A stretch of 64,000 bases of DNA from BP-133 sp040756995 (lineage in GTDB: Bacteria; Actinomycetota; Acidimicrobiia; IMCC26256; BP-133). Shown here piece by piece: positions 9,850 to 17,299 of this stretch. The notes beneath the pieces were generated by a model. That model saw nothing but the letters and a program-made list of their open reading frames with translations. It searched no databases and had not been told where the DNA came from. The stretch is taken from contig JBFLYK010000031.1 of NCBI GenBank assembly GCA_040756995.1, positions 1 to 64,000 on the forward strand, in the 5' to 3' direction. Position numbers and translations under genes: made by a program. Each line of letters opens with the position of its first letter. Within the stretch, counting starts at the first letter, position 1.

Positions 9850-10848
9850 GTGGCGGCGACCCCGGAACTCGACCGGTTGCTGGCGGAGCACGCCACGTGG
9901 CTGGCGGTCGAGCGGGGGGTGGCGGCCAACACGTTGGCGGCTTATCGGCGGGATCTGGCGGCTTACGCCGGTTTTCTGCGGGGGAGGGCCGGGGGAGGGG
10001 CGATCGACGTCGGCAGCCTGACGGAGGGTGATGTCGACGCCTTTGTCGATCACCTCAAGGCCGCCCGGGGCGAGGACGGGAAGCCCCGGTGGTCGGCGGC
10101 CTCGGTGGCCCGGGCGCTGGTAGCCGTCCGGTCGTTCCACCGTTTCTGTCTCACCGAAGGCCATCTGGCCGCCGATCCGAGCGAGGACGTGACGGCCCCC
10201 CGGGTGCCCCAGGGCATCCCCAAGGCGCTGACCGAACCGGAAGTCGAAGCGCTGCTGGCCGCCGTCACCGGCGACGATCCCACGGCTCTGCGGGATCGGG
10301 CCATCCTCGAGACGCTCTATGCCACCGGCCTGCGGATCTCGGAGCTGGTCGGCCTCGACGTCGGCGCCCTCGACCTCGAGGAGGGCTTCCTGCGGGCCTT
10401 CGGCAAGGGCGCCAAGGAGCGGATCGTGCCGGTCGGCCACACGGCCTCGGCCGCCATCGAGGCCTGGCTGCCGGCCCGGGCGGCGATCCTGGCCCGGGCC
10501 CGGCGGGGCCGGATCGACGCCGACGCCCTGTTCGTGAACCCCCGGGGTGGGCGCCTGACCCGCCAGGGGTGCTGGAAGATCGTGTCGGCCTACGGGCTGC
10601 GGGCGGGGCTCGGTGGGCGGCTGTCGCCGCACGTGCTGCGCCACTCCTGCGCCACCCACATGGTCGACCGGGGCGCCGACCTCCGCGTGGTCCAGGAACT
10701 CCTGGGCCACGCCAGTGTCTCGACCACCCAGATCTACACCAAGGTCACCCAGTCGCGGCTCCGGGCCGTCTACGACGCGGCCCATCCCCGCGCCAAGCGG
10801 CAACTTTCCGGACACCTGCCAGTCCCCTCGGGGTTCCCAGGGGCCTAG
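9850..10848 (+). CDS. xerD: Tyrosine recombinase XerD (site-specific chromosome dimer resolution)
   Basis: 332 residues. The N-terminal SAM-like domain contains ERGVAANTLAAYRRDLAAY; the catalytic domain carries the tyrosine recombinase set: Arg in YATGLRISELVGL, Lys in FGKGAKERIVPV, His-x-x-Arg in SPHVLRHSCATH, His in LLGHASVSTTQIY and the nucleophilic Tyr of IYTKVT. Length and motifs fit XerD rather than a phage integrase, and its place before scpA/scpB is the usual actinobacterial one. With XerC it resolves chromosome dimers at dif. It starts with GTG after a TACCGT element, so it is probably leaderless. Confidence 0.93.
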   Translation: MAATPELDRLLAEHATWLAVERGVAANTLAAYRRDLAAYAGFLRGRAGGGAIDVGSLTEGDVDAFVDHLKAARGEDGKPRWSAASVARALVAVRSFHRFCLTEGHLAADPSEDVTAPRVPQGIPKALTEPEVEALLAAVTGDDPTALRDRAILETLYATGLRISELVGLDVGALDLEEGFLRAFGKGAKERIVPVGHTASAAIEAWLPARAAILARARRGRIDADALFVNPRGGRLTRQGCWKIVSAYGLRAGLGGRLSPHVLRHSCATHMVDRGADLRVVQELLGHASVSTTQIYTKVTQSRLRAVYDAAHPRAKRQLSGHLPVPSGFPGA

Positions 10849-10925
10849 ACTGGCCGACGAACGCCGAATCCGAGCCCGGTCGAAGGGTTCGGTTTTGGCG
10901 CGACCGGCGAGGATGAGGTGTTCGA

Positions 10926-11261
10926 ATGGCCGATGTGACCAACGCGACTCAACGCGCTCAGTTGGAAGAGGAACGCGCCCGCATCAGGGCGCAACTCGAG
11001 CAGATGGGTCACTTCGGCACGGGCATGTCCTTCGATGAGGGGTTCGCCGACTCGGGGCAGGTCACGGCCGAGCGGGGCGAGGTCGAAGCGCTGGCCAACA
11101 CGCTGGTCGAGACCCTGACCGAGATCGAGCACGCCCTCCAGAAGTTCGACATGGGCACCTACGGCGTCTGCGAGAACTGCGGCGCGGAGATCCCCGAGGC
11201 ACGGCTGGAGGCCAAGCCGGCCGCCCGGCTCTGCATCAACTGCGCTTCGGCGAGACGCTGA
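10926..11261 (+). CDS. DksA/TraR-family C4 zinc-finger protein
   Basis: 111 residues. An N-terminal coiled-coil-prone helix (TQRAQLEEERARIRAQLEQM, residues 8-27) is followed by a second helix pair and a C-terminal four-cysteine zinc finger, CENCGAEIPEARLEAKP...CINC (residues 81-106). This is the DksA/TraR layout; members bind the RNA polymerase secondary channel or act as general regulators. The usual tip acidic pair of E. coli DksA is not obvious, so function on RNA polymerase is inference. ATG 10926 has a GAGGATGAGG purine tract upstream, so this gene has a real leader, unlike several neighbours. Confidence 0.85.
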   Translation: MADVTNATQRAQLEEERARIRAQLEQMGHFGTGMSFDEGFADSGQVTAERGEVEALANTLVETLTEIEHALQKFDMGTYGVCENCGAEIPEARLEAKPAARLCINCASARR

Positions 11262-11292
11262 CGTGGTCCGGGGCGCCAGGTAAAGCCGCCGA

Positions 11293-11946
11293 GTGACCCA
11301 ACAGCACTTCATCTTCTACGGCTGCCTGGTGGTGGCCGTGATCCTGCACGAGATCAGCCACGGGGTGGTGGCGAACTTCTACGGCGACGACACCGCCAAG
11401 CGGGCCGGGCGTCTCACGCTCAATCCCGTGCCCCACATCGACCCCCTGGGCTCGATCATCCTCCCGGCCATGGCCGTGCTGGCCAACCTGCCGGTGCTCG
11501 GCTGGGCGAAGCCGGTCCCGGTCAACCCCTCCCGGCTCCGGCATCCCCGCCGACAGATGCTGTGGGTCGGCTTGGCCGGGCCGATCACCAACTTCGCCCT
11601 CATGGCGGCGGCCGCCATCCCGGCCAAGATGGTTCTGGCCGGGACCTTCCCCGGGGCCTGCATCGGTTCCGACATCGTCGATCCCCGGGTCAGCCTCATC
11701 GGGAACATCCTGGCCAGCTTCGCCGCCGTCAACCTGCTGCTCGGGCTGTTCAACCTGCTGCCCATCCCGCCCCTCGACGGCGCTTCACTCATCGAACGGG
11801 TTCTCCCGGCCCGGTACCTCCAGACCTACTGGAAGGTCCGCCCGTACGGGTTCCTGATCCTGTTCGTCGGCCTCTTCTACTTCAACTTCTTCGGCCGGAT
11901 CCTCAGCCCGTTCATGGATGAGCTCTGCCTCTACCTGGTCCGCTGA
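11293..11946 (+). CDS. Site-2-protease-like zinc metallopeptidase (M50)
   Basis: 217-residue polytopic membrane protein. HExxH motif HEISHG lies in the first membrane helix (about residues 18-23), with the second metal-ligand motif NLLPIPPLDG near residues 155-164, and GWAKPVPVNP and GLAGPITNF between them. This is the short M50 family without PDZ domains. Such proteins cleave substrates within the membrane; the target is unknown. GTG 11293 is 31 nt after the zinc-finger gene, and the stop overlaps the next start by one base (TGATG), indicating an operon with the HD protein. Confidence 0.88.
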   Translation: MTQQHFIFYGCLVVAVILHEISHGVVANFYGDDTAKRAGRLTLNPVPHIDPLGSIILPAMAVLANLPVLGWAKPVPVNPSRLRHPRRQMLWVGLAGPITNFALMAAAAIPAKMVLAGTFPGACIGSDIVDPRVSLIGNILASFAAVNLLLGLFNLLPIPPLDGASLIERVLPARYLQTYWKVRPYGFLILFVGLFYFNFFGRILSPFMDELCLYLVR

Positions 11947-12482
11947 TGCGGAAGCAGGAGTGGGGTCACCTGGCCAGGCGGTTCTTCGGGGCGCTGCGAC
12001 CCGGTGGCCCGTCCGAGGAGGATCGGGCCTGGGTCGAGGCGGTGCTGGAACCGGCCGAGCTCGCCCTGTGGGCCCGCCAACCGGGCCACGACCAGCGCCA
12101 CAGCGCCGGCGTCGCCCGGCAGGTCGAGGCCGCCCTGGCCGGCGGCCCGCACGCCGGCGACACCCGATGGGTGGCCTGCGCCCTTCTCCACGACATCGGC
12201 AAGCTGGCCGCCGGCCTCGGGATCCCGGCCCGGGTGCTGGCCACGCTGGTCGGCCGGGCGACCGATGGGGCTGTGGCCGACTGGGAGGAGCATCGGGGTC
12301 TGCGGCGCCGGATCGCCCTCTACCTGCGCCACCCGGAGCTGGGGGCCGACATGATCCAGCTCGCCGGCGGCCGGCCCGAGGTGGCCCACTGGGCCGGCGC
12401 CCACCACGACCGGGCCCGGCTCGACCCCACCATGGTTCCCGCCCCGGTCGTCAACGCCCTGGTGGCGGCCGACGCCGACTAG
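11946..12482 (+). CDS. HD-domain phosphohydrolase-like protein
   Basis: 178 residues. The HD core is visible: H in QRHSAGVAR (about residue 53), HDIGK (residues 82-86), and later His/Asp positions in EVAHWAGAHHDRARLD. The spacing fits HD-type metal-dependent phosphohydrolases acting on nucleotides or cyclic dinucleotides, but no additional domain identifies the substrate. It shares one base with the upstream protease gene (TGATG) and is the last gene before a 495-nt gap. Confidence 0.8.
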   Translation: MRKQEWGHLARRFFGALRPGGPSEEDRAWVEAVLEPAELALWARQPGHDQRHSAGVARQVEAALAGGPHAGDTRWVACALLHDIGKLAAGLGIPARVLATLVGRATDGAVADWEEHRGLRRRIALYLRHPELGADMIQLAGGRPEVAHWAGAHHDRARLDPTMVPAPVVNALVAADAD

Positions 12483-12853
12483 GGGCGGCTGAGGCCGCGT
12501 CGCGGTTTTGTCATCGACCGCCTAAATCGTCATGGTTCCGCAACATGACCGCCGCGGCGTCGTCAGATGCCGCTGGCATCATGAATGTCGTGAACAGGAC
12601 ATGGTCAACAGCCACCAGCTGGGGGACCACAGCCCGTTCCGCATCCGACTCCTTTCTTCTTCTCCACTGGTCCTGCGTCGAGCGACGGCGCCACTGCCGC
12701 CTGAGGAACCCCGGCCCGGTACCGCTGCCGGACGGGGGGAGACGGGCAGCGTCGCTCGGCGCAAGCTGCACAACCCATACCTCCGTGGCCGGTTTCAACG
12801 CTGAGGCCGGCCTCCGCCACCGGAGGTAACCAGGCCCCTGCTGCAAGCCGCTG
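12483..12853. other. Gene-poor interval upstream of scpA
   Basis: No well-supported gene was found between the HD protein and scpA. The base composition is locally less GC-biased and codon bias is weak in every frame. A minus-strand frame (12511-12846) ends in a protein-like stretch but lacks a credible start and bias. Actinobacterial gene order often has parA here; it is missing. The interval could hold gene remnants or an RNA. Confidence 0.4.
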
Positions 12854-12906
12854 CGACGATCGGGCGGGTGAGGTTGACCGCGAGCAACCTCTCCGCCCGA
12901 TCGTCG
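12854..12906. repeat. Long perfect inverted repeat (stem-loop) 5' of scpA
   Basis: CGACGATCGGGCGG at 12854-12867 pairs with CCGCCCGATCGTCG at 12893-12906; an inner stem GAGGTTG/CAACCTC encloses an 8-nt loop. Total 21 base pairs with one small internal loop and no U-run. It lies ~70 nt before the scpA start and could terminate the HD transcript in either direction or be a structured site. Confidence 0.6.
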
Positions 12907-12963
12907 CGTTCGGCTGCCTTTTGCGCGCGGCCCGCAGTCGCGTCGGTCGGCCCGCTCAGCAGG

Positions 12964-12969
12964 TAGCCT
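12964..12969 (+). promoter_or_regulatory. Leaderless -10 hexamer (TAGCCT) of scpA
   Basis: TAGCCT ends 8 nt before GTG 12978, the same hexamer and spacing as at the rhodanese gene. No SD precedes the start. Confidence 0.6.
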
Positions 12970-12977
12970 CAGGATCC

Positions 12978-13769
12978 GTGCCGTACGAGGTCCACACGCC
13001 CGTTTTCGAGGGCGACCTCGAGCTGCTGACCCAGCTCGTTTCCCGCCAGGAGCTCGATGTCTTCGGGCTGTGCCTGGCGTCGCTCGTCGAAGCCTTCCTG
13101 GCCGAGGCCAAGGCGGCCGTGGAGTCGGGGGCCGAGCCGCCCGACCTGGACACCTCCACCGAGTTCCTCCTCCTGGCGGCCACGCTGGTCGAGCTCAAGA
13201 CGCGGTACCTCCTGATCGAGGACGACGACGAGGTCCCGGACGAGCTGCCCACCCCCGAGGACCGGGACCTGCTCCTGGCCCGCCTCCTCCAGGGCCGGAC
13301 GTTCCGGGAGGCGGCCAAGATCCTCAACGCCCTGATCCAGGCGGCGGACCGGTGCGCCCCCCGCCGGATGGGGCCCGAGGAGCCGCTGGCCTCGGTCGAC
13401 GTCGACCCCCTGGAGTCGGTCAGCGCCGACGAGCTCCGCTCGGCCCTGTTCCGGGCGCTGGCCCCCCGGCCGGTCGTCGACCTGTACCACGTGACCCCCA
13501 TCCGGGCCAGCGTGAGCGACGCCATCGACCGGGTGCTGGGGGCGCTCACCCGGTGCGAGCAGCTGTCGCTGTTCGACCTCAACACCGAGGAGCCGGCCGA
13601 CCGGCTGGAGTACATCGTCCGCTTCCTGGCCGTGCTGGAGCTGTTCAAGCGGGGCCTGGTGGAGATCGAGCAGGTGGACGCCTTCGGAGATCTCGTCGTC
13701 CGGGTCGCTCCGCCCGAGGAGCCGTCGACCGACGAGGCGCCCTCCTGGGAGGAGCCCGTCCTCCAATGA
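12978..13769 (+). CDS. scpA: Segregation and condensation protein A
   Basis: 263 residues starting MPYEVHTPVFEGDLELLTQL, the typical ScpA opening (F.GPLDLLL-like) with FEGDLELL. The middle is rich in Glu/Leu helices (EFLLLAATLVELKTRYLL), and the C-terminal winged-helix region contains DLYHVTPIRASVSDAIDRV and FLAVLELFKRGLVEIEQ. ScpA is the kleisin that joins SMC and ScpB in chromosome condensation. GTG 12978 directly follows a TAGCCT element. It overlaps scpB by ATGA. Confidence 0.94.
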   Translation: MPYEVHTPVFEGDLELLTQLVSRQELDVFGLCLASLVEAFLAEAKAAVESGAEPPDLDTSTEFLLLAATLVELKTRYLLIEDDDEVPDELPTPEDRDLLLARLLQGRTFREAAKILNALIQAADRCAPRRMGPEEPLASVDVDPLESVSADELRSALFRALAPRPVVDLYHVTPIRASVSDAIDRVLGALTRCEQLSLFDLNTEEPADRLEYIVRFLAVLELFKRGLVEIEQVDAFGDLVVRVAPPEEPSTDEAPSWEEPVLQ

Positions 13770-14665
13770 CGATCGAGGGCCCGTTCGACGCCGACGTCGA
13801 CGTGGACGACGACTGGGAGTACCCCGAACCCGAGGGTTCGCCGGAAGCCTCCGAGGAACCGCCGGCCGACCCGGCCCACCCGGCCCACCCGGCCGAGCCG
13901 GTCGAACCGGCGGCCCGGACCGAGCCGGTCGAGCCGGCTCCGGCCCCGCCCAAGCCGGCCCTGGCGCCGGAACCGGAGCCCGAGGCCCCCCGGCAGCCGG
14001 ACGAGTGGCGGCGGGCCATCGAGGCGGTGCTGATGGCCGCCACCGAACCGGTGGAGCCGCAGGTCCTGGCCCAGCTGATCGAACGGCCGGTGGCCGAGGT
14101 GGAGGGACTGTGCGCCCTGCTGGCCGCCGAATGCGCCGGCCGGGGCTTCGTCCTGGCCAAGGTGGCCGGCGGCTACCGGTTCCAGACGCATCCCGACATG
14201 GCGCCCTACGTTGAGCGTTACCTGCTCGAAGGCCGCAACGCCCGGCTGTCGGCCGCGGCGCTCGAGACGCTGGCGGTCATCGCCTACAAGCAGCCGGTGA
14301 CCCGCTCCCAGCTCTCGGCGGTGCGGGGCGTCGACGTCGACGGCGTCGTCCGCAGCCTCCTCGACCGGGGCTACATCGAAGAGGTGGGCCGGACGGAGGG
14401 CGTCGGCCACCCGATCCAGTACGGCACCACCCGCCTGTTCCTGGAGCGCCTCGGCCTCGAGTCGCTCGAGAAACTCCCGCCGCTGGCCGACCTCATCCCC
14501 GACCCCGGGGTGATGGAGGAGCTCGAGGCCCGGCTGGCCGAGGCCTCCCGGCCCGGCGTCCGCTTCGACCCGGTCCGGCGGAGGCGACCGGCGCCGGCCA
14601 AGGCCGGCGAGGGGCAGACGACGCTTTCGGACGTCGATCCGGCCTGGGACGCTCCGGCGGATTGA
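13766..14665 (+). CDS. scpB: Segregation and condensation protein B with acidic/proline N-terminal extension
   Basis: 299 residues from ATG 13766 (ATGA overlap with scpA). The first ~80 residues are an Asp/Glu-, Pro- and Ala-rich tail with repeated HPAHPAEP/EPVEPA units, probably disordered. The conserved two-winged-helix core follows: AIEAVLMAATEPVEPQVLAQ, GYRFQTHPDMAPYVE, LSAAALETLAVIAYKQPVTR and RGVDVDGVVRSLLDRGYIEE. ScpB binds ScpA and SMC. The extension makes it longer than the usual ~200 residues. It shares TTGA with the rluB start. Confidence 0.94.
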   Translation: MTIEGPFDADVDVDDDWEYPEPEGSPEASEEPPADPAHPAHPAEPVEPAARTEPVEPAPAPPKPALAPEPEPEAPRQPDEWRRAIEAVLMAATEPVEPQVLAQLIERPVAEVEGLCALLAAECAGRGFVLAKVAGGYRFQTHPDMAPYVERYLLEGRNARLSAAALETLAVIAYKQPVTRSQLSAVRGVDVDGVVRSLLDRGYIEEVGRTEGVGHPIQYGTTRLFLERLGLESLEKLPPLADLIPDPGVMEELEARLAEASRPGVRFDPVRRRRPAPAKAGEGQTTLSDVDPAWDAPAD

Positions 14666-15429
14666 CCGAGCCGGAACCCGGAGGCGAGCGGCTGCAGAAG
14701 GTTCTGGCCCGGGCGGGGCTCGGGTCCCGGCGGGCCGGTGAGGCGCTGATCGAGGCAGGCCGGGTCGAGGTGAACGGGGAGGTGGCCACGCTCGGGCGGC
14801 GGGTCGATCCCGAGCAGGACCGGGTCACCGTCGACGGCGTCACGATTCCCGTCCGGCCGGGGCTCGTCTACTACCTGCTCAACAAACCGGCCAAGGTGGT
14901 CACCACGGCCTCCGACCCCGAGGGCCGCCCGACGGTGCTGGAACTCGTCCCGGCCGAGCCCCGGGTCTTTCCCGTCGGCCGCCTGGACTGGGACACCGAG
15001 GGTCTCCTGCTGTTGACCAACGACGGTGACCTGGCCCACGGCCTCACCCATCCCAGCCGCGGCGTGCCGAAGACCTATCTGGCCGAGGTGACGGGCGTTC
15101 CCAGCCGCGGCGTCCTCCGCCGCCTCCGGGAGGGAGTCGACCTCGAGGACGGCCGCACCGCGCCGGCCAGGGCCCGCCTGGCCCAGACGACCCCGACCGG
15201 CGCGGCGCTGGAGATCGTCATCCACGAGGGCCGCAATCGGCAGGTCCGGCGGATGTGTGAAGCCGTCGGTCACCCCGTCCGTCGGCTCGTGCGCACACGC
15301 TTCGGTCCGCTACGGGACACCCGTCTCGCTCCCGGTCAATGGCGGCTCCTTACGCAGGCAGAAATCCGCTCGCTCTACGCCGCAATCGACCAAGAAATAA
15401 TCGATGCCCAAGATGACATTGAGGTTTGA
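14662..15429 (+). CDS. rluB: Pseudouridine synthase RluB/RsuA family
   Basis: 255 residues. The N-terminal S4 domain is GERLQKVLARAGLGSRRAGEALIEAGRVEVNG, and the catalytic Asp lies in PVGRLDWDTEGLLLLTNDG (about residue 112). The C-terminal IHEGRNRQVRRMCEAVGHPV motif is typical of RluB/RsuA enzymes, which isomerise one uridine in 23S (or 16S) rRNA. TTG 14662 overlaps the scpB stop (TTGA); starting there places the S4 domain at the expected distance. The C-terminal ~25 residues use noticeably more A/T codons than the rest. Confidence 0.93.
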   Translation: MTEPEPGGERLQKVLARAGLGSRRAGEALIEAGRVEVNGEVATLGRRVDPEQDRVTVDGVTIPVRPGLVYYLLNKPAKVVTTASDPEGRPTVLELVPAEPRVFPVGRLDWDTEGLLLLTNDGDLAHGLTHPSRGVPKTYLAEVTGVPSRGVLRRLREGVDLEDGRTAPARARLAQTTPTGAALEIVIHEGRNRQVRRMCEAVGHPVRRLVRTRFGPLRDTRLAPGQWRLLTQAEIRSLYAAIDQEIIDAQDDIEV

Positions 15430-15528
15430 GATTCCTTTGTGGGAAAAGGATGTTGTCAGTGTGAAGAACTCCGCCATTTGTTGATCATTCGGTACCAGTC
15501 ATGGCATTACAGCGGCGTTGTTTTTGGG

Positions 15529-15555
15529 TTGACAGGGTCTGGTAGTGGATAAAGA
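15529..15555 (+). promoter_or_regulatory. Weak candidate promoter for the coiled-coil gene
   Basis: TTGACA at 15529-15534 precedes a TAAAGA hexamer at 15550-15555 with a 15-nt spacer, shorter than optimal. It lies in a locally AT-rich gap after rluB. Confidence 0.3.
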
Positions 15556-15594
15556 GTGTGGTGGGGCACTGTTCGCCCAGACGGACAGGCGGGC

Positions 15595-16044
15595 ATGGAC
15601 GAAAGCTACGAGCAGGGTCACCAATTAAGAGCACTGGCGATGCGGGTGGCCGCTCTCGAGGACAACGTTGCTTTTCTCGAGGAATGGTGCGAGGAGCAGC
15701 AGGATGCCCTCGATCGGGCCGTCGGTCCGGTGGCCTACGACTACGAGACCGGGGCCGAGCCACCGCGGCGCACGGTGCTGCGGGTGGTCGATCTGCGCGA
15801 CCTCGCCGAGTCGGAGGACGAGGACGGGTCCGACCCCGATACCGGCACGATCATCGCTCTCGTCGAGACGGACCACGACCGGAAGGTCCGCCAGCTGCGC
15901 TCGCAGCTGAACCGTCTCCGCACCCGGCTGGCGGCGACCCTCGCCCCGTCCTCCGAAGAGCCGCCCGTCGAGCGGCGGCGGGAGCCCCGGAGCAACCCGG
16001 GGCCGAACCTCAGCGCGAAGCCAGCAGGTCGTACAGCTCCATGA
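15595..16044 (+). CDS. Coiled-coil protein of unknown function
   Basis: 149 residues from ATG 15595; an in-frame GTG at 15556 would add 13 residues. A first heptad-like helix (HQLRALAMRVAALEDNVAFL, about 8-27, continuing EEWCEEQQDALDRAV) is followed by an acidic linker with SEDEDGSDPDTGT and a second basic helix (DHDRKVRQLRSQLNRLRTRL). No enzymatic motif is visible; it may be a scaffold or regulator. It overlaps the convergent XRE regulator by 35 bp at the 3' ends, with codon bias intact in both frames up to the overlap, and may be functionally paired with it. Confidence 0.6.
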   Translation: MDESYEQGHQLRALAMRVAALEDNVAFLEEWCEEQQDALDRAVGPVAYDYETGAEPPRRTVLRVVDLRDLAESEDEDGSDPDTGTIIALVETDHDRKVRQLRSQLNRLRTRLAATLAPSSEEPPVERRREPRSNPGPNLSAKPAGRTAP

Positions 16045-16405
16045 GCACCCGTCGGGCCCGGGGGTCGAGCCGCCGGTCCGACTCCAGGACCTCGAGCAGG
16101 GCCATGGGCGGCCCGAGCGGCGGCAGGTCCCGCACCGCCGGCGCCTCGACGTAGCGGCGCTTGCACTGGCGCATCAGCTCGGCCGGATCGAGGAGGAGCG
16201 CCCGGGCCATGCGGACCAGCGTCTCGTCGGTCGGGTGATCGTTCTGCCCCGCCTCGATCTGGCGCCACGTGGTGTTCGAGACCCGCGCCCGCCGGGAGGC
16301 TTCGTTCTTCGATAGGCCGAGGCGGCGGCGGTGCTCGCCGATGTACTGGCCGACGGCGGGCCAGTCCACGAAATCGGACTGTTCGTGCTCCGACGGTATG
16401 ACCAC
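16010..16405 (-). CDS. XRE-family DNA-binding regulator
   Basis: 131 residues with start at GTG 16405. The helix-turn-helix is IGEHRRRLGLSKNEASRRAR followed by VSNTTWRQIEAGQNDHPTDE, a classic Xre/Cro pattern. The remainder has CKRRYVEAP and an alpha-helical tail ending LMELYDLLASR. The frame stays open to an ATG at 16534, but those 43 codons have low GC in third positions and contain promoter-like elements, so the later start preceded by GAGGTGGGA is preferred. A perfect palindrome at 16445-16457 next to the inferred -10 suggests autoregulation. The 3' end overlaps the convergent coiled-coil gene. Confidence 0.8.
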   Translation of the reverse strand: MVIPSEHEQSDFVDWPAVGQYIGEHRRRLGLSKNEASRRARVSNTTWRQIEAGQNDHPTDETLVRMARALLLDPAELMRQCKRRYVEAPAVRDLPPLGPPMALLEVLESDRRLDPRARRVLMELYDLLASR

Positions 16406-16444
16406 GATCCGTCCCACCTCTGCTGTCGCCGTGCGCTCACGGTG

Positions 16445-16457
16445 TCGAACTGTTCGA
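16445..16457. promoter_or_regulatory. Perfect palindrome, candidate operator of the XRE regulator
   Basis: TCGAACTGTTCGA is a 6-1-6 perfect inverted repeat. It abuts the candidate -10 CAGTAT of the XRE gene on the minus strand and lies ~40 nt upstream of its GTG, a good position for repression. Confidence 0.5.
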
Positions 16458-16485
16458 TACTGCTTGATAGTGAGCCCTTCTGCAA
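16457..16485 (-). promoter_or_regulatory. Candidate promoter of the XRE regulator
   Basis: On the minus strand TTGCAG (16485-16480) and CAGTAT (16462-16457) are separated by exactly 17 nt. This would start transcription inside the palindrome and leave a ~45-nt leader with a purine-rich SD. Confidence 0.45.
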
Positions 16486-16552
16486 GCATTCCCGCACAGT
16501 TCGCCGCTGGGAACGGAGCTTTGTGACGCTTCATCTGATTTCTACGAATTTC

Positions 16553-16581
16553 TTGTCAATGGCGTGTGAATTGCGTAGCAT
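16553..16581 (+). promoter_or_regulatory. Promoter of the small membrane protein (TTGTCA - 17 nt - TAGCAT)
   Basis: TTGTCA at 16553-16558 and TAGCAT at 16576-16581 have 17-nt spacing; GTG 16588 follows after 6 nt, so the transcript is leaderless. The reverse strand of the same -35 reads TTGACA, but no good -10 for it was seen. Confidence 0.6.
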
Positions 16582-16587
16582 TGTGGC

Positions 16588-16890
16588 GTGGCAGGGGTCG
16601 TGTGGGAAGTGGGCGTGGGTGTCGTAGTTGTCGCCGTGGGGTCGGCGACGAGCCGCTGGGCGAAGCGGCGCTGCGACGAGGCCCTCGCCTGCGCCCGCTT
16701 GCTACCGGCTCCCTCGGAGCGGTCGTTCGCCTTGATTGCCGGGCTCGAGGGCCGCTCCTCAGATCGAGCGCAGGTGCGTGAGCAGCGTGCCTTCCAGCAG
16801 GCGCTCGATATGGAACGGCGGGGTGGCGCGTTCCTGGCCCGGCGGGCCACCCCGACCGTTCACGCTGAGCCGCCTGACCGGACTGCCTGA
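16588..16890 (+). CDS. Small membrane-anchored protein of unknown function
   Basis: 100 residues from GTG 16588. A hydrophobic N-terminus (VVWEVGVGVVVVAVGSA) is followed by an Arg/Ala-rich soluble part (RWAKRRCDEALACARLL, REQRAFQQALDMERRGG). No family is recognised. The main support for the gene is its promoter, with correct -35/-10 spacing and leaderless start, plus good third-position GC. It is divergent from the XRE regulator and ends 31 nt before the chorismate mutase start. Confidence 0.5.
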   Translation: MAGVVWEVGVGVVVVAVGSATSRWAKRRCDEALACARLLPAPSERSFALIAGLEGRSSDRAQVREQRAFQQALDMERRGGAFLARRATPTVHAEPPDRTA

Positions 16891-16908
16891 ATCGGCGGCC
16901 TCATCGCA

Positions 16909-16914
16909 TACTCT
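16909..16914 (+). promoter_or_regulatory. Leaderless -10 hexamer (TACTCT) of the aroH gene
   Basis: TACTCT ends 7 nt before ATG 16922 and no SD is present. It probably drives the aroH-tyrA-aroA-cmk-plsC run. Confidence 0.55.
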
Positions 16915-16921
16915 CGTGGCC

Positions 16922-17299
16922 ATGACGGCTCGGGAGCCTCGGCTGCTCGCCCTGCGTGGGGCGATCACGCTCGACGCTGACACCCGCGACGAGGTCTCGG
17001 AGAAGACCCAGCGGCTGGTCAAGGAGATGCTGGCCCGCAACGACGTCAACCACGACGACCTGGTCAGCATCATCTTCACGGCGACCGACGACGTCACCAG
17101 CGAGTTTCCGGCCGCCGCCGCCCGGGCTCTGGGCCTCGGCGACGTGCCGCTGCTCTGCGCCCGGGAGCTCGGCATCAGCTACGGCATGCCCCTGTGCGTC
17201 CGGGTGCTGATGCACTTCTACAGCGACCGCCGGCGCGACGAGCTGCACCACGTCTATCTCGAAGGCGCCCGCGGCCTGCGGGACGACTTGCCGGAATAA
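16922..17299 (+). CDS. aroH: Chorismate mutase, AroH type
   Basis: 125 residues, the size of monofunctional AroH enzymes. Visible signatures: LRGAITLDADTRDEV (with the active-site Arg), SIIFTATDDVTSEFPA, ARALGLGDVPLLCARE and MPLCVRVLMHFYS. It converts chorismate to prephenate. The start ATG 16922 is set by the TACTCT element and by alignment of MTAREPRLLALRGAIT with the family start. The stop overlaps the prephenate dehydrogenase start by one base (TAATG), giving a two-step branch toward tyrosine. Confidence 0.93.
   Translation: MTAREPRLLALRGAITLDADTRDEVSEKTQRLVKEMLARNDVNHDDLVSIIFTATDDVTSEFPAAAARALGLGDVPLLCARELGISYGMPLCVRVLMHFYSDRRRDELHHVYLEGARGLRDDLPE

Noticed and set aside
9850..10848. Integrase of a mobile element
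   Set aside because: The tyrosine recombinase has XerD length and motifs and the conserved position before scpA; no attachment site or element genes surround it.
12511..12846. 111-codon minus-strand frame in the gap before scpA
   Set aside because: Part of it looks protein-like, but start, codon bias and homology are all weak; kept only as a note in the interval entry.
16405..16534. N-terminal 43 codons of the XRE regulator as coding
   Set aside because: Low third-position GC and presence of promoter and palindrome indicate non-coding DNA.
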